Source: an uncultured Clostridia bacterium (GTDB lineage Bacteria; Bacillota; Clostridia; Oscillospirales; Oscillospiraceae). From it: DNA of 7,476 nucleotides. The DNA is taken from contig CALZCW010000025.1 in the NCBI GenBank assembly GCA_945635805.1, positions 1-7,476 on the forward strand, given 5' to 3'. Positions within the stretch are counted from its first letter, which is position 1, and each line of letters begins with the position of its first letter. The notes under the pieces were generated by a model. The model was not told the DNA's origin and made no database searches. It was given only the letters and a program-made list of their open reading frames with translations. The position numbers and the translations under genes are program-made. Of the stretch, positions 1-7,030 are shown piece after piece.

Positions 1-2157
1 GCTGACACCGATATCCTGGGCCAGGGAGAATTCGGAAATACCGTAGACGATGCCGAAATTCACCGCCTTGGCATGGCGGCGCATGAGGGGCGTGACCTGC
101 TCCAGGGGCACGTTGAACACCTGGGAGGCAGTGACGCTGTGGAAGTCCTCGCCGGAGCGGAAGGCCGCCTGCATCTGCCGGTCGTTGGCAATATGGGCCA
201 GGACCCGCAGCTCGATTTGGGAATAGTCGGCGTCCACGAAGACCCAGCCGTCGCGAGGCACGAACATCTTCCGTATCTCGCTGCCCAGCTCCGTCCGCAC
301 GGGGATATTCTGCAGATTCGGCTCCGTGGAGGACAGCCGCCCCGTGGCGGTGACCATATTCTGGAAGGTGGTGTGGATGCGGCCGTCGGCGGCGATCTCC
401 TTTTGCAGGCCGTCGGCATAGGTGGACTTCAGCTTGGTCAGCATACGGTAGTCCATGATCGCCTGCACCACGGGATGCTTGTCCCGCAGGGCTTCCAGCA
501 CCTCGGCATTGGTGGAATAACCGCTCTTGGTCTTTTTGACCGGCGGCAGCTTCAGCTTGTCAAAGAGAAGCTCTCCCAACTGCTTGGTGGAGTTGATGTT
601 GAATTCCCCGCCGGCGACCTCGAAGATCAGCGCCTCGCAGTCAGAAATGCGGGCGCAGAGCATATCGCCGAAGCTGCGCAGCGCATCCCGGTCCACCAGG
701 ACGCCGTCGCGCTCCATCTCCGCCAAAACGCGGCAGAGGGGCAGCTCCACGTCAAAATAGAGCTTGTCACTGCCCTGCTGGCGCAGTTGGGTCAGAAGCG
801 GCTCATAGACCGCCTCCACCGCCGCGACGGCGCTGAACAGCACTCCCTCCGGCGTGGTGTCGGCAGCGGACGGCAGGGTGAAATGCCCATAGGCCTCGGC
901 AACGGAGGCAAGATCGTATTTGCCCCGCGTAGCGTCGAGAAGATAGGCCGCCAGCGCGGTGTCAAAAATGAAGCCCTCCACCGGCAGTCCCTGCTCCAGA
1001 AGCTTCCGCATCAGGGATTTTAAGTCGTGGGTGAGTTTTTTGACCCGGTCCGTCAGCAGCAGCCGCAGGGCCGCTTCATAGTCCCCTCCCAGGTCCTCCC
1101 GGGTGAAATAGTACATGGTGCACTCCACCTGCACCGCGCAGGCAGACAGGTCCTCCCGGAAGAGGATGGGGACAAAGTCCCGCGCCGCAAAGGTCTCCGC
1201 CAGCTCCTGTACACGGGCGAGGGTCGTCACGGTTTGGCTGGTACACTCTCCGAGGACGACCTCGGGGCTTTCCTCCTCAAAGGCAGCCGAGCGCAGACCG
1301 TAGCGGTCGATAAGCTTTTGAAATTCCAGCCGGACAAACAGGTCGTAAAGCTCTTTGCGTCTGGGTTCCCGCACCAGATTTTCCTCCGGCGCAAATTGAA
1401 TGGGCGCGTCCCGGCGGATGGTCGCCAGGTCATAGGACAGATAGGCGCTCTCCTTGCCGTTTTGCAGCTTTTCATAGAGCTTGCCCTTCATATTTTCCGG
1501 CGTCAGGTTCTCATAGACTCCGTCCAGAGTCCCGTACTTTTTCAGCAGGTCCCCCGCCGTTTTGGGCCCGACCCCTGCTACACCGGGGATATTGTCGGAG
1601 CTGTCGCCCATGAGGGCTTTCAGGTCAATCAGGCGCAGGGGCTCCAGGCCGTATTCCTCAAAGAACACCGCCGGCGTGTAGTTGGTCGTAACGGTCTGGC
1701 CCGTCTGAGAGCGCACCAGCTTCACCGTCACGTTCTCATCCACAAGCTGCAGGCTGTCGCGGTCGCCGGTGAGGATGACGCACTTCCAGCCCTCCCGGCC
1801 GCAGATGTCCGCCACAGTGCCGATGACGTCGTCGGCCTCCCAGCCCTGACATTCGTAGATGGGGATATTCATGGCGGCAAGGACCTGCTTCATCACGGGC
1901 ATCTGCATGGCAAGCTCCTCGGGCATCCCATGGCGGGTCGCCTTGTAGCCCTCATACTGCAGGTGGCGGAAGGTGGGGCCGTGGAGGTCAAAGGCAACGC
2001 ACAGGGCGTCGGGCTTTTCCTCCGCCGTGACCTTTTGCAGAATATTCAGGAAGCCGAAGATGGCGTTGGTATACAGGCCCTCCCGGGTGGTCAGCGGCCG
2101 CACGCCGTAAAAGGCGCGGTTGATGACGCTGTTGCCATCCAATATCATCAGCTTCAT
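1..2157 (-). CDS. polA: DNA polymerase I, C-terminus cut by window edge
   Basis: Family A DNA polymerase that removes RNA primers and fills gaps in lagging-strand synthesis and excision repair. The reading frame is open for 719 codons from ATG at 2157 to the left edge. The usual length is about 870 residues, so roughly 150, including the HDE motif C, lie outside. The 5' nuclease domain (about 1-280) has its metal ligands: D7, the EADD cluster at D109/D110, GDRD at 131-134 and GDSSDN around D185/D188. The middle domain (about 295-465) has the 3'-5' exonuclease fold but no proofreading acids: the DxE site is replaced near 328-336 (FVPILFRED), and the positions of E. coli D424 and D501 are not acidic. 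The polymerase domain shows motif A (DADYSQIE, D642-E649, catalytic D644) and the O-helix (RRHAKAVNFGIVYG, 693-706). A GGGAGGA ribosome site lies 5 nt before the ATG. It starts 14 nt after the cysS stop with no terminator between, so it is probably in the cysE-cysS message. Identification is very secure. Confidence 0.97.
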   Translation of the reverse strand, partial: MKLMILDGNSVINRAFYGVRPLTTREGLYTNAIFGFLNILQKVTAEEKPDALCVAFDLHGPTFRHLQYEGYKATRHGMPEELAMQMPVMKQVLAAMNIPIYECQGWEADDVIGTVADICGREGWKCVILTGDRDSLQLVDENVTVKLVRSQTGQTVTTNYTPAVFFEEYGLEPLRLIDLKALMGDSSDNIPGVAGVGPKTAGDLLKKYGTLDGVYENLTPENMKGKLYEKLQNGKESAYLSYDLATIRRDAPIQFAPEENLVREPRRKELYDLFVRLEFQKLIDRYGLRSAAFEEESPEVVLGECTSQTVTTLARVQELAETFAARDFVPILFREDLSACAVQVECTMYYFTREDLGGDYEAALRLLLTDRVKKLTHDLKSLMRKLLEQGLPVEGFIFDTALAAYLLDATRGKYDLASVAEAYGHFTLPSAADTTPEGVLFSAVAAVEAVYEPLLTQLRQQGSDKLYFDVELPLCRVLAEMERDGVLVDRDALRSFGDMLCARISDCEALIFEVAGGEFNINSTKQLGELLFDKLKLPPVKKTKSGYSTNAEVLEALRDKHPVVQAIMDYRMLTKLKSTYADGLQKEIAADGRIHTTFQNMVTATGRLSSTEPNLQNIPVRTELGSEIRKMFVPRDGWVFVDADYSQIELRVLAHIANDRQMQAAFRSGEDFHSVTASQVFNVPLEQVTPLMRRHAKAVNFGIVYGISEFSLAQDIGVS

Positions 2158-2171
2158 AGTGTTCCTCCCAT

Positions 2172-3581
2172 TTATACGCGCTTCCATTTTGCGCCCTGAG
2201 GCGTGTCGATGATCTCGATGCCCCGGGATTTCAGTTCATCGCGGATGCGGTCGGCCTCGGCCCAATTCTTTGCCTTTTTTGCCTCGGCACGGGCCTGGAG
2301 CATCGCCTCGATCTCAGGATCGTGCTCCTCCTCCGGCTGTGCATCACGCACCTTTTGGGCGGCGGAGAGCAGATTCAGGCTAAGCACCCGGTCAAAATCG
2401 GCACAGGCGGCCAGCTTGGTGGCATCGTTGGTCTTGGCCTTCAGAACGTCATAAAGGGCCGTCACCGCAAGGGACGTGTTGAGATCGCCGTTCAGAGCGG
2501 ACACAAAGCGTTCCTTCAGCCCTTCCAGAGCCTGCGGTTCGACCTCTCCGTCGTTGGGGTCAAGGGCGGCAATTTTAGCGATGAGCTTTTCATAGGTCGC
2601 CGCCGCGTTGTCCAGGTTCTCCCAGGAGAAGACCAGGTTGCGGCGATAGTGGCTCTGCAGGCAGAACAGGCGGTAGGCCAGCGGGTCATAGCCCTTCTGC
2701 TCCAGCAGGGAGACGGTCAAGAATTCGCCCTTGGACTTGGACATCTTGCCGCTGTCGGTGTTCAGGTGGTGGACATGGAACCAGTAATTGCACCATTTAT
2801 GGCCCAGATAGGCCTCGGACTGGGCGATCTCATTGGTGTGGTGGGGAAAGGCGTTGTCGATGCCGCCGCAGTGGATGTCCATGTCCTCGCCCAGATGCTT
2901 CATGCTGATGCAGGAGCACTCGATGTGCCAGCCGGGATAGCCGGTGCCCCATGGGGACTCCCACTTGAGAGCCTGATCCTCAAATTTGGACTTGGTGAAC
3001 CAGAGGACAAAGTCGTTTTTGTTGCGCTTGTTGGTATCCTCCTCCACGCCCTCGCGGACGCCTACCTCCAGATCCTCCTCGTTATGGTCGTTGAACACAT
3101 AGTATTTTTCCAGCTTGGAGGTGTCGAAATAGACATTGCCCCCGGCCAGATAAGCAAAGCCCTTGTCCAGCAGGGTCTGGACCATGTGGATATACTCACC
3201 GATGCAGTTGGTCGCCGGTTCCACCACCTCGGGCCGCTTGATGTTCAGCTTCTCGCAGTCGGCAAAAAAGGCATCGGTATAATATTTTGCGATCTCCATG
3301 ACGCTCTTATGCTCCCGCTTTGCGCCCTTGAGCATCTTATCTTCGCCGGTGTCGGCATCGGAAGCCAGATGGCCCACGTCGGTGATATTCATGACGCGCT
3401 TGACGTTGTAGCCCAGGTAGCGCAGACTTTTTTCCAGCACGTCCTCCATGATATAGCTGCGCAGGTTGCCGATATGGGCGTAGTGGTAGACCGTCGGGCC
3501 GCAGGTATACATTTTCACCACGTCGGGGTGGTTGGGAACAAACAGTTCCTTCTTGTGGGTCAGGGAATTGTAAAGATACAT
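2172..3581 (-). CDS. cysS: Cysteinyl-tRNA synthetase
   Basis: Class I aminoacyl-tRNA synthetase that charges tRNA-Cys with cysteine in the cytoplasm, using ATP. The product is 469 residues, normal for the family (E. coli 461). The N-terminal Rossmann fold has the HIGH box as HIGN at 36-39. Zinc/cysteine-binding ligands match the family: C27 (in YTCGPT), C222 (in GWHIECS), H247 and E251 (in FPHHTNEIAQS). The second signature is KMSKS at 279-283, followed by KGEF where the E. coli enzyme has LGNF. The helical and C-terminal anticodon-binding parts follow (about 320-469), ending in the typical segment around DRIRDELKSRGIEIIDTPQG. The frame is open upstream to 3818, but that stretch overlaps cysE and is unlike the family. 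ATG at 3581 gives the canonical start and has a GGAGGAG ribosome site inside the last codons of cysE. It lies 1 nt after the cysE stop, so the two are co-transcribed and probably translationally coupled under the upstream T-box. Confidence 0.98.
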   Translation of the reverse strand: MYLYNSLTHKKELFVPNHPDVVKMYTCGPTVYHYAHIGNLRSYIMEDVLEKSLRYLGYNVKRVMNITDVGHLASDADTGEDKMLKGAKREHKSVMEIAKYYTDAFFADCEKLNIKRPEVVEPATNCIGEYIHMVQTLLDKGFAYLAGGNVYFDTSKLEKYYVFNDHNEEDLEVGVREGVEEDTNKRNKNDFVLWFTKSKFEDQALKWESPWGTGYPGWHIECSCISMKHLGEDMDIHCGGIDNAFPHHTNEIAQSEAYLGHKWCNYWFHVHHLNTDSGKMSKSKGEFLTVSLLEQKGYDPLAYRLFCLQSHYRRNLVFSWENLDNAAATYEKLIAKIAALDPNDGEVEPQALEGLKERFVSALNGDLNTSLAVTALYDVLKAKTNDATKLAACADFDRVLSLNLLSAAQKVRDAQPEEEHDPEIEAMLQARAEAKKAKNWAEADRIRDELKSRGIEIIDTPQGAKWKRV

Positions 3582-3582
3582 T

Positions 3583-4194
3583 TTATTTCTCCTCCATCTC
3601 TTTCTCCAGCTTTTCCAAGCGTTCATGCAGGTAGTCCAGCTCTGCGCGGACCGGGTCCGGCGTGTGGATGTGGTCGAGCTTTTCGCCGTTGAGGCGCACC
3701 ACGCGTCCGGGTACACCAACCACGGTGGAATTGGCAGGCACTTCCTCCAGCACCACGGAATTGGCGGCAATGCGCGCGTTGTCTCCGACCTTGAAGGGTC
3801 CGAGAATCTTTGCGCCACAGCCGACCATGACGTTGTTGCCGAGGGTGGGATGGCGCTTTTCCCGCGCAGCGCCCGTGCCGCCGAGGGTCACGCCCTGATA
3901 GAGCAGACAGTCGTCCCCCACCTCCGCCGTGGCGCCGATGACCGTGCCCGTGCCGTGGTCGATGACGAGCCGCCGGCCGATCTTCGCGGCGGGATGGATC
4001 TCAACTCCCGTCCTGCGGCGCGCGATCTGGGACACCCAGCGGCCGATGAATTTCATGCCGTGGGTATAAAACCAGTGAGCGACCCGATAATACATCACGG
4101 CGTGGAGGCCGTTATACAGCCAGAACACCTCAAATTTGCTGCGGGCTGCCGGGTCGTTGCGCTGGTATGCCTCTATGGTTTCTTTTAACCGCAT
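3583..4194 (-). CDS. cysE: Serine O-acetyltransferase (short Firmicutes type)
   Basis: Transfers acetyl from acetyl-CoA to L-serine, giving O-acetylserine, the precursor that cysteine synthase turns into cysteine. The product is 203 residues, lacking most of the N-terminal helical domain of the 273-residue E. coli enzyme, as is usual in Firmicutes. After a helical start (about 1-60) come left-handed beta-helix hexapeptide repeats (about 64-165). Active-site residues visible are H80 (in IDHGTG), the GVTLGGTG turn (101-108) and H115 (in KRHPTLG). The Asp partner of the catalytic His in the E. coli/Haemophilus enzymes is Glu here (E65 in VEIHPAAKIG), as I recall for Bacillus homologues. The C-terminus (about 180-203) is a charged, leucine-spaced helix, possibly a coiled coil. 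Start ATG 4194 was chosen for its GGAGGC ribosome site 6 nt upstream. In-frame ATGs at 4212 and 4278 lie in the T-box terminator tail or inside the T-box. First gene of the cysE-cysS-polA unit. Confidence 0.96.
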   Translation of the reverse strand: MRLKETIEAYQRNDPAARSKFEVFWLYNGLHAVMYYRVAHWFYTHGMKFIGRWVSQIARRRTGVEIHPAAKIGRRLVIDHGTGTVIGATAEVGDDCLLYQGVTLGGTGAAREKRHPTLGNNVMVGCGAKILGPFKVGDNARIAANSVVLEEVPANSTVVGVPGRVVRLNGEKLDHIHTPDPVRAELDYLHERLEKLEKEMEEK

Positions 4195-4200
4195 TTTCTC

Positions 4201-4206
4201 GCCTCC
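4201..4206 (-). promoter_or_regulatory. Ribosome binding site of cysE
   Basis: GGAGGC lies 6 nt before ATG 4194 and directly after the U-run of the T-box terminator. It decides the cysE start in favour of 4194 over the in-frame ATG at 4212, which sits in the terminator tail without its own Shine-Dalgarno sequence. Confidence 0.8.
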
Positions 4207-4212
4207 AAACAT

Positions 4213-4248
4213 AAAAAGCCCGCCTCGGAATTGCTTCCAGAGGCGGGC
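4213..4248 (-). terminator. Intrinsic terminator of the T-box leader
   Basis: A perfect 9-bp GC-rich stem (GCCCGCCUC with GAGGCGGGC) continues past one bulged U into a 4-bp GGAA/UUCC stem capped by a GCAA tetraloop, followed by UUUUU (4217-4213). Its 5' arm contains CGCCUC, which also forms the 3' strand of the antiterminator (CGCCUCU, 4245-4239). The two structures are therefore mutually exclusive, as expected for a T-box switch. Because no other terminator is seen after pgsA, this hairpin may also end read-through transcripts from the recA-pgsA cluster. Confidence 0.93.
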
Positions 4249-4420
4249 ATTGCTCGCGGTTCCACTCTGATTTCTCACTTCTGCCTTAACGCGGCAAACG
4301 GGGTCTCCCCTCGCTCACGAACGCACTTCCCCTGCACGGCGCCGTGTCCGCTTTCAGCCGACGGCGGTCACTCTCTGCTGCGCTTTTGCAGGCTACTCTT
4401 TTCGGTCAACGCGATATTTG
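4213..4420 (-). ncRNA. T-box riboswitch leader, cysteine-specific, upstream of cysE-cysS
   Basis: Leader RNA that senses uncharged tRNA-Cys and controls termination before cysE. Parts seen, 5' to 3' on the minus strand: (1) the base of Stem I with a K-turn, CGC/GCG plus CGAA/UUCG helices (4413-4401 with 4321-4312) separated by UUGA/UGA; (2) a specifier loop made of AAGAGUAG (4400-4393) and GGAAGUGCG (4330-4322), with UGC, a Cys codon, at 4325-4323; (3) a CCUGCA/UGCAGG helix (4392-4387 with 4336-4331) above the loop; (4) an AGAGAG element near 4377-4372 and an apical GCCGU/ACGGC hairpin containing GGCUGAAAGC; (5) a tiny GGGG-AGA-CCCC hairpin (4310-4300) and a Stem III hairpin UGCC/GGCA (4296-4282); (6) the T-box AGAGUGGAACCGCG (4268-4255), where AGAG/CUCU and GCG/CGC pair around the 7-nt bulge UGGAACC. 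The UGGA of the bulge fits an acceptor end UCCA, and tRNA-Cys carries U73. The transcript start at about 4420 is inferred from the promoter. Confidence 0.95.
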
Positions 4421-4425
4421 TTTTC

Positions 4426-4457
4426 ATTATATTATCATTTCACGGTTTTTGTGTCAA
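4426..4457 (-). promoter_or_regulatory. Sigma-A type promoter of the T-box/cysE-cysS unit
   Basis: A perfect -35 box TTGACA (4457-4452) is followed by an AT-rich -10 region. Two overlapping -10 readings are possible: TAATAT at 4434-4429 with 17-nt spacing, or TATAAT at 4431-4426 with 20-nt spacing. The first has better spacing and the second the better sequence. Either puts the transcript start near 4419-4423, just before the first strand of Stem I. The region is clearly more AT-rich than the flanking genes. Confidence 0.8.
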
Positions 4458-4493
4458 GTTTTTTCCTGATTCTTCCCGGCACAACGTTTTCTG

Positions 4494-5057
4494 TCAGTTT
4501 TTCAGTATGTCGATATTCTTGATGAAATACTCCACACCGGAGTAGAGGGTGACGACGGAAATGGCAATGACAATGACCCAGTTGAACACCGTCAGGAAGC
4601 ACGCGCCCAGCAGGTCCTCGAACACACTGGTGTTCAAGAACAGCATCAGGCAGATGCCGGACATGGTGATGGCGGTCTTCATCTTTCCCGACCAGGCTGC
4701 CGCAATGACCCGGCCCTTGCCGGAGGCGACCATCCGCAGTCCGCTGACGGCAAATTCCCGGGTCAGAACGATCATCAGCGCCCATGCAGGGAAGATTCTC
4801 CATTCACAAAATACGGCCATTGCCGCAATGACCAGAATTTTATCTGCTAAGGGGTCCAGGAATTTGCCGAAATCCGTCACCTGGTTGTATTTTCTGGCAA
4901 TTTTTCCGTCAACCAGGTCTGTCAGGCTGGCGATGGCGAAGATGGCCAGGGCCACATACTGCATCACCGTGCCCAACGGCTTGACCAAATACATGCAGAG
5001 CAGGAAAAAAGGGATCAGGATCACCCGCACCAATGTGATTTTCGTAGCTGTCGTCAT
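4494..5057 (-). CDS. pgsA: CDP-diacylglycerol-glycerol-3-phosphate 3-phosphatidyltransferase
   Basis: Integral membrane enzyme that joins CDP-diacylglycerol and glycerol-3-phosphate to give phosphatidylglycerol phosphate, the committed step to phosphatidylglycerol and cardiolipin. The product is 187 residues, typical of bacterial PgsA. It shows the complete CDP-alcohol phosphotransferase signature D-x2-DG-x2-AR-x8-G-x3-D-x3-D: D47, D50, G51, A54, R55, G64, D68, D72. Hydrophobic segments consistent with membrane helices lie at about 8-25, 30-46, 73-84, 88-98, 126-145 and 155-174. ATG 5057 follows the rimO stop by 3 nt, and its ribosome site (AGGAGAGG) lies in the last rimO codons, indicating co-transcription and translational coupling. 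Other members of the fold use different alcohols (e.g. serine), but overall sequence and neighbourhood favour PgsA. Confidence 0.93.
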   Translation of the reverse strand: MTTATKITLVRVILIPFFLLCMYLVKPLGTVMQYVALAIFAIASLTDLVDGKIARKYNQVTDFGKFLDPLADKILVIAAMAVFCEWRIFPAWALMIVLTREFAVSGLRMVASGKGRVIAAAWSGKMKTAITMSGICLMLFLNTSVFEDLLGACFLTVFNWVIVIAISVVTLYSGVEYFIKNIDILKN

Positions 5058-5060
5058 TAT

Positions 5061-6389
5061 TTACCTCTCCTCACAAGCACCTATCAGGTCGCCGTCGCAG
5101 ACACCGGTGATTCTGACGGATACAAAGCTGCCGGTATGCACCGTTGTCTCGCTGTCGAAACAAACTCTGCCGTCGATGTCGGGGGAATCGGCGTAGGTCC
5201 TGCCGAAATACCGCTCCGTTTCCGGGTCATAGCCCTCGCAGAGGACCTCCATGACCGTTCCGATCCGGGCCTCGTTATACTCATCCATGATGCGAGACTG
5301 CAGCTCGCTGACGATCTCCGCCCGGTGTGCGGCAGTCTCCTCGTCGGGATGCTCCATTTTTGCCGCAGCCGTTCCCTCCTCCGGAGAGAATGCAAAGGCG
5401 CCCACGCGCTCCAGCTTATGCACCCGCAGCCAGTCGCACAGCTCGTCAAACTCCGCTTCCCCCTCGCCGGGCAGTCCGGTGATGAGGCTGGTACGGATGA
5501 CCACGCCGGGGATCCTCTCCCGCAGACGGGCAAAAAGCTCGTCCAGCTCCGCACGGGTGCCGCGGCGGTTCATCCGCTTCAAAATGCGGTCGTTGACGTG
5601 CTGAATGGGAATGTCCATGTATTTGACGATCTTCGGCTCCGACGCGATCACGTCGATGAGCTCGTCGGTCATTTCGTCCGGGTAGAGGTAGTGGACGCGT
5701 ATCCAGTGGAGCTTTTCGATCCTGCACAGCTCCCGCAGCAGCTCAGGCAGCTTTCGCTCTCCGTAAAGGTCAATGCCGTAGCGGCTGGTATCCTGGGCGA
5801 CGACGATAAGCTCCTTTACGCCGTCCTCGGCAAGCATCCGCGCCTCATAGAGGCAGTCCTCCAGGCTGCGGCTGCGGTATCTGCCCCGCAGGGACGGAAT
5901 GACGCAGTAGGAGCAGCGGTTGTCGCAGCCCTCCGCAATCTTCAGATAGGCGTAATACGCCGGGGTCGTCAGCACACGACCGGTCTCCGTCAGGGCGGCA
6001 TTGATGTCGTCGAAACGGCAGACGGTCTGATCTGCAAGCAGGGCCTCCACCGCAGAGACGATGTCGTCATAGCAGCCCGTTCCCAGGACGCCGTCCACCT
6101 CGGGCATCTCCCGCAGAATTTCCTCCTGATAGCGCTGAGAAAGGCAGCCGGTGACCAGGATCTTACCGATGATCCCCTCCTCCTTCAACGCGCCCATGGC
6201 CAGGATATTGTCAATGGCCTCGCTCTTAGCAGAGTCGATGAAACCGCAGGTGTTGATGATAACCACATCCGCGCCCTCGACGCCGCTCAGCAGCTCAAAA
6301 CCTGCCTGCTGCAGCAGATACATCATCTGCTCCGCGTTGACCTGGTTTTTTGCACAGCCCAGGGAGATCATCCCGATACGCTTGCCCAT
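5061..6389 (-). CDS. rimO: Ribosomal protein S12 methylthiotransferase (radical SAM)
   Basis: Radical SAM enzyme that adds a methylthio group to the conserved aspartate of ribosomal protein S12, using two [4Fe-4S] clusters. The product is 442 residues, the usual RimO length. The N-terminal UPF0004 domain (about 4-125) has its three cluster cysteines: C12 (SLGCAKN), C48 (NTCGFI) and C82 (VTGCLSQ). The radical SAM motif CxxxCxxC is C155-C159-C162 (EGCDNRCSYC). The TIM-barrel core runs to about 370, and a TRAM domain follows (about 377-440). SLGCAKN is RimO-like, whereas MiaB proteins have a FGCQMN-type motif. The frame is open up to 6509, but ATG 6389 gives the family start (MGKRIGMISLGC) and has an AGGAAGG ribosome site overlapping the recX stop. 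It lies 14 nt after recX and 3 nt before pgsA, so it belongs to the same transcript. Confidence 0.96.
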   Translation of the reverse strand: MGKRIGMISLGCAKNQVNAEQMMYLLQQAGFELLSGVEGADVVIINTCGFIDSAKSEAIDNILAMGALKEEGIIGKILVTGCLSQRYQEEILREMPEVDGVLGTGCYDDIVSAVEALLADQTVCRFDDINAALTETGRVLTTPAYYAYLKIAEGCDNRCSYCVIPSLRGRYRSRSLEDCLYEARMLAEDGVKELIVVAQDTSRYGIDLYGERKLPELLRELCRIEKLHWIRVHYLYPDEMTDELIDVIASEPKIVKYMDIPIQHVNDRILKRMNRRGTRAELDELFARLRERIPGVVIRTSLITGLPGEGEAEFDELCDWLRVHKLERVGAFAFSPEEGTAAAKMEHPDEETAAHRAEIVSELQSRIMDEYNEARIGTVMEVLCEGYDPETERYFGRTYADSPDIDGRVCFDSETTVHTGSFVSVRITGVCDGDLIGACEER

Positions 6390-6403
6390 ATGTGAAATCC
6401 TTC

Positions 6404-7030
6404 CTAATCCTCGAAAAATTCTTCGTCCGGCGCATACCGCTCCAGGGCGCGCCGGATGTCGCTCCAGCGATGTCCGCGCCGCAGCAATGCGTCCGTGGCC
6501 CGTTTGCACTCGGCCCGATCCGGTGTTTTGCCCCGGAAGCGCCGCTGCAAAAAGGCATCGATGGCCTCGTCCTGCACGGGCATCTGCTCCAGTGCCTCAT
6601 CCCAGAGCTCCCGGGGAATCCGTTTCTCGTAGAGCATCTGCCGGATCCGTGCGGCGCCGTAGCCCTTGGCCGCGCCGCTGCGGACGATGGACTCCGCCGT
6701 CTGGCGGTCATCCAGCAGCTTCAGCTCCGTGAGCCACTGCACCGCTTCCTTGGCATCTTCCTCCCGTTCGCCCTTCTGCACCAGGCGCAGCTCCAGTTCC
6801 CGTTGGGAGACGGCGCTGGCCGATACGATCCGCACCGCACGTTCCCGGGCGGAGGCCTTGGCGCAGGTGTCTTCAATGGAAGCCATGGCGCTCTCCGGCA
6901 CCTCCATGCCCTCGTAAAGCCCCAGCTCCGCCAGTGCGGAAGCGGGCATCAGCAGACTGACGCCGTTGTCAAAGCGCACCCGTTTCTTTCCCTGGGGGGA
7001 ACGGGTGGCCTCTATCGACTCAACCCTCAT
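6404..7030 (-). CDS. recX: Regulatory protein RecX
   Basis: RecX binds RecA filaments and modulates (usually inhibits) recombinase and co-protease activity. The product is 208 residues, a Firmicutes-type length with an N-terminal extension before the RecX helical repeats. Residues 1-50 look like the beta-rich extension seen in longer RecX proteins. The three-helix repeats cover about 62-200, with family-like segments around [13 protein letters not shown] (75-87), [31 protein letters not shown] region (103-133) and the third repeat ending near DIRRALERY. The start is ATG 7030, inside recA; a TTG directly before it at 7033 is in frame but less likely. The ORF overlaps the recA stop by 11 nt, and a GAGGA sequence lies 5 nt upstream in the last recA codons. 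The overlap with recA and the length strongly support the call; sequence conservation in this family is low. Confidence 0.92.
   Translation of the reverse strand: MRVESIEATRSPQGKKRVRFDNGVSLLMPASALAELGLYEGMEVPESAMASIEDTCAKASARERAVRIVSASAVSQRELELRLVQKGEREEDAKEAVQWLTELKLLDDRQTAESIVRSGAAKGYGAARIRQMLYEKRIPRELWDEALEQMPVQDEAIDAFLQRRFRGKTPDRAECKRATDALLRRGHRWSDIRRALERYAPDEEFFED

Noticed and set aside
73..2199. Long plus-strand open frames of 316 and 390 codons (73-1023 and 1027-2199) opposite polA
   Set aside because: They mirror polA exactly on the other strand. Their products show no recognisable domain and are rich in H/L/Q/V/G, typical of antisense frames in GC-rich genes.
2322..3692. 456-codon plus-strand open frame opposite cysS
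   Set aside because: It is antisense to a clearly conserved gene, crosses its start into cysE, and has low-information composition with no motif.
3582..3818. N-terminal extension of cysS by 79 residues
   Set aside because: It overlaps cysE in another frame, is unlike any CysS N-terminus, and ATG 3581 has a good ribosome site and the canonical start.
4195..4278. Extended cysE start at 4278
   Set aside because: The added stretch is the T-box, antiterminator and terminator sequence, which is RNA structure and not protein.
4231..4545. 104-codon plus-strand open frame over the T-box region
   Set aside because: It lies antisense to the riboswitch and promoter, has no ribosome site, and looks like random coding of AT-rich DNA.
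4435..4803. 122-codon minus-strand frame inside pgsA
   Set aside because: Out-of-frame shadow of pgsA, which carries the complete enzyme signature.
5136..6395. 419-codon plus-strand open frame opposite rimO
   Set aside because: Shadow of rimO caused by GC-rich codon use; no ribosome site or domain was seen.
6390..6509. N-terminal extension of rimO by 40 residues
   Set aside because: It runs into the 3' end of recX, is not RimO-like, and ATG 6389 gives the usual MGKRIGMISLGC start.
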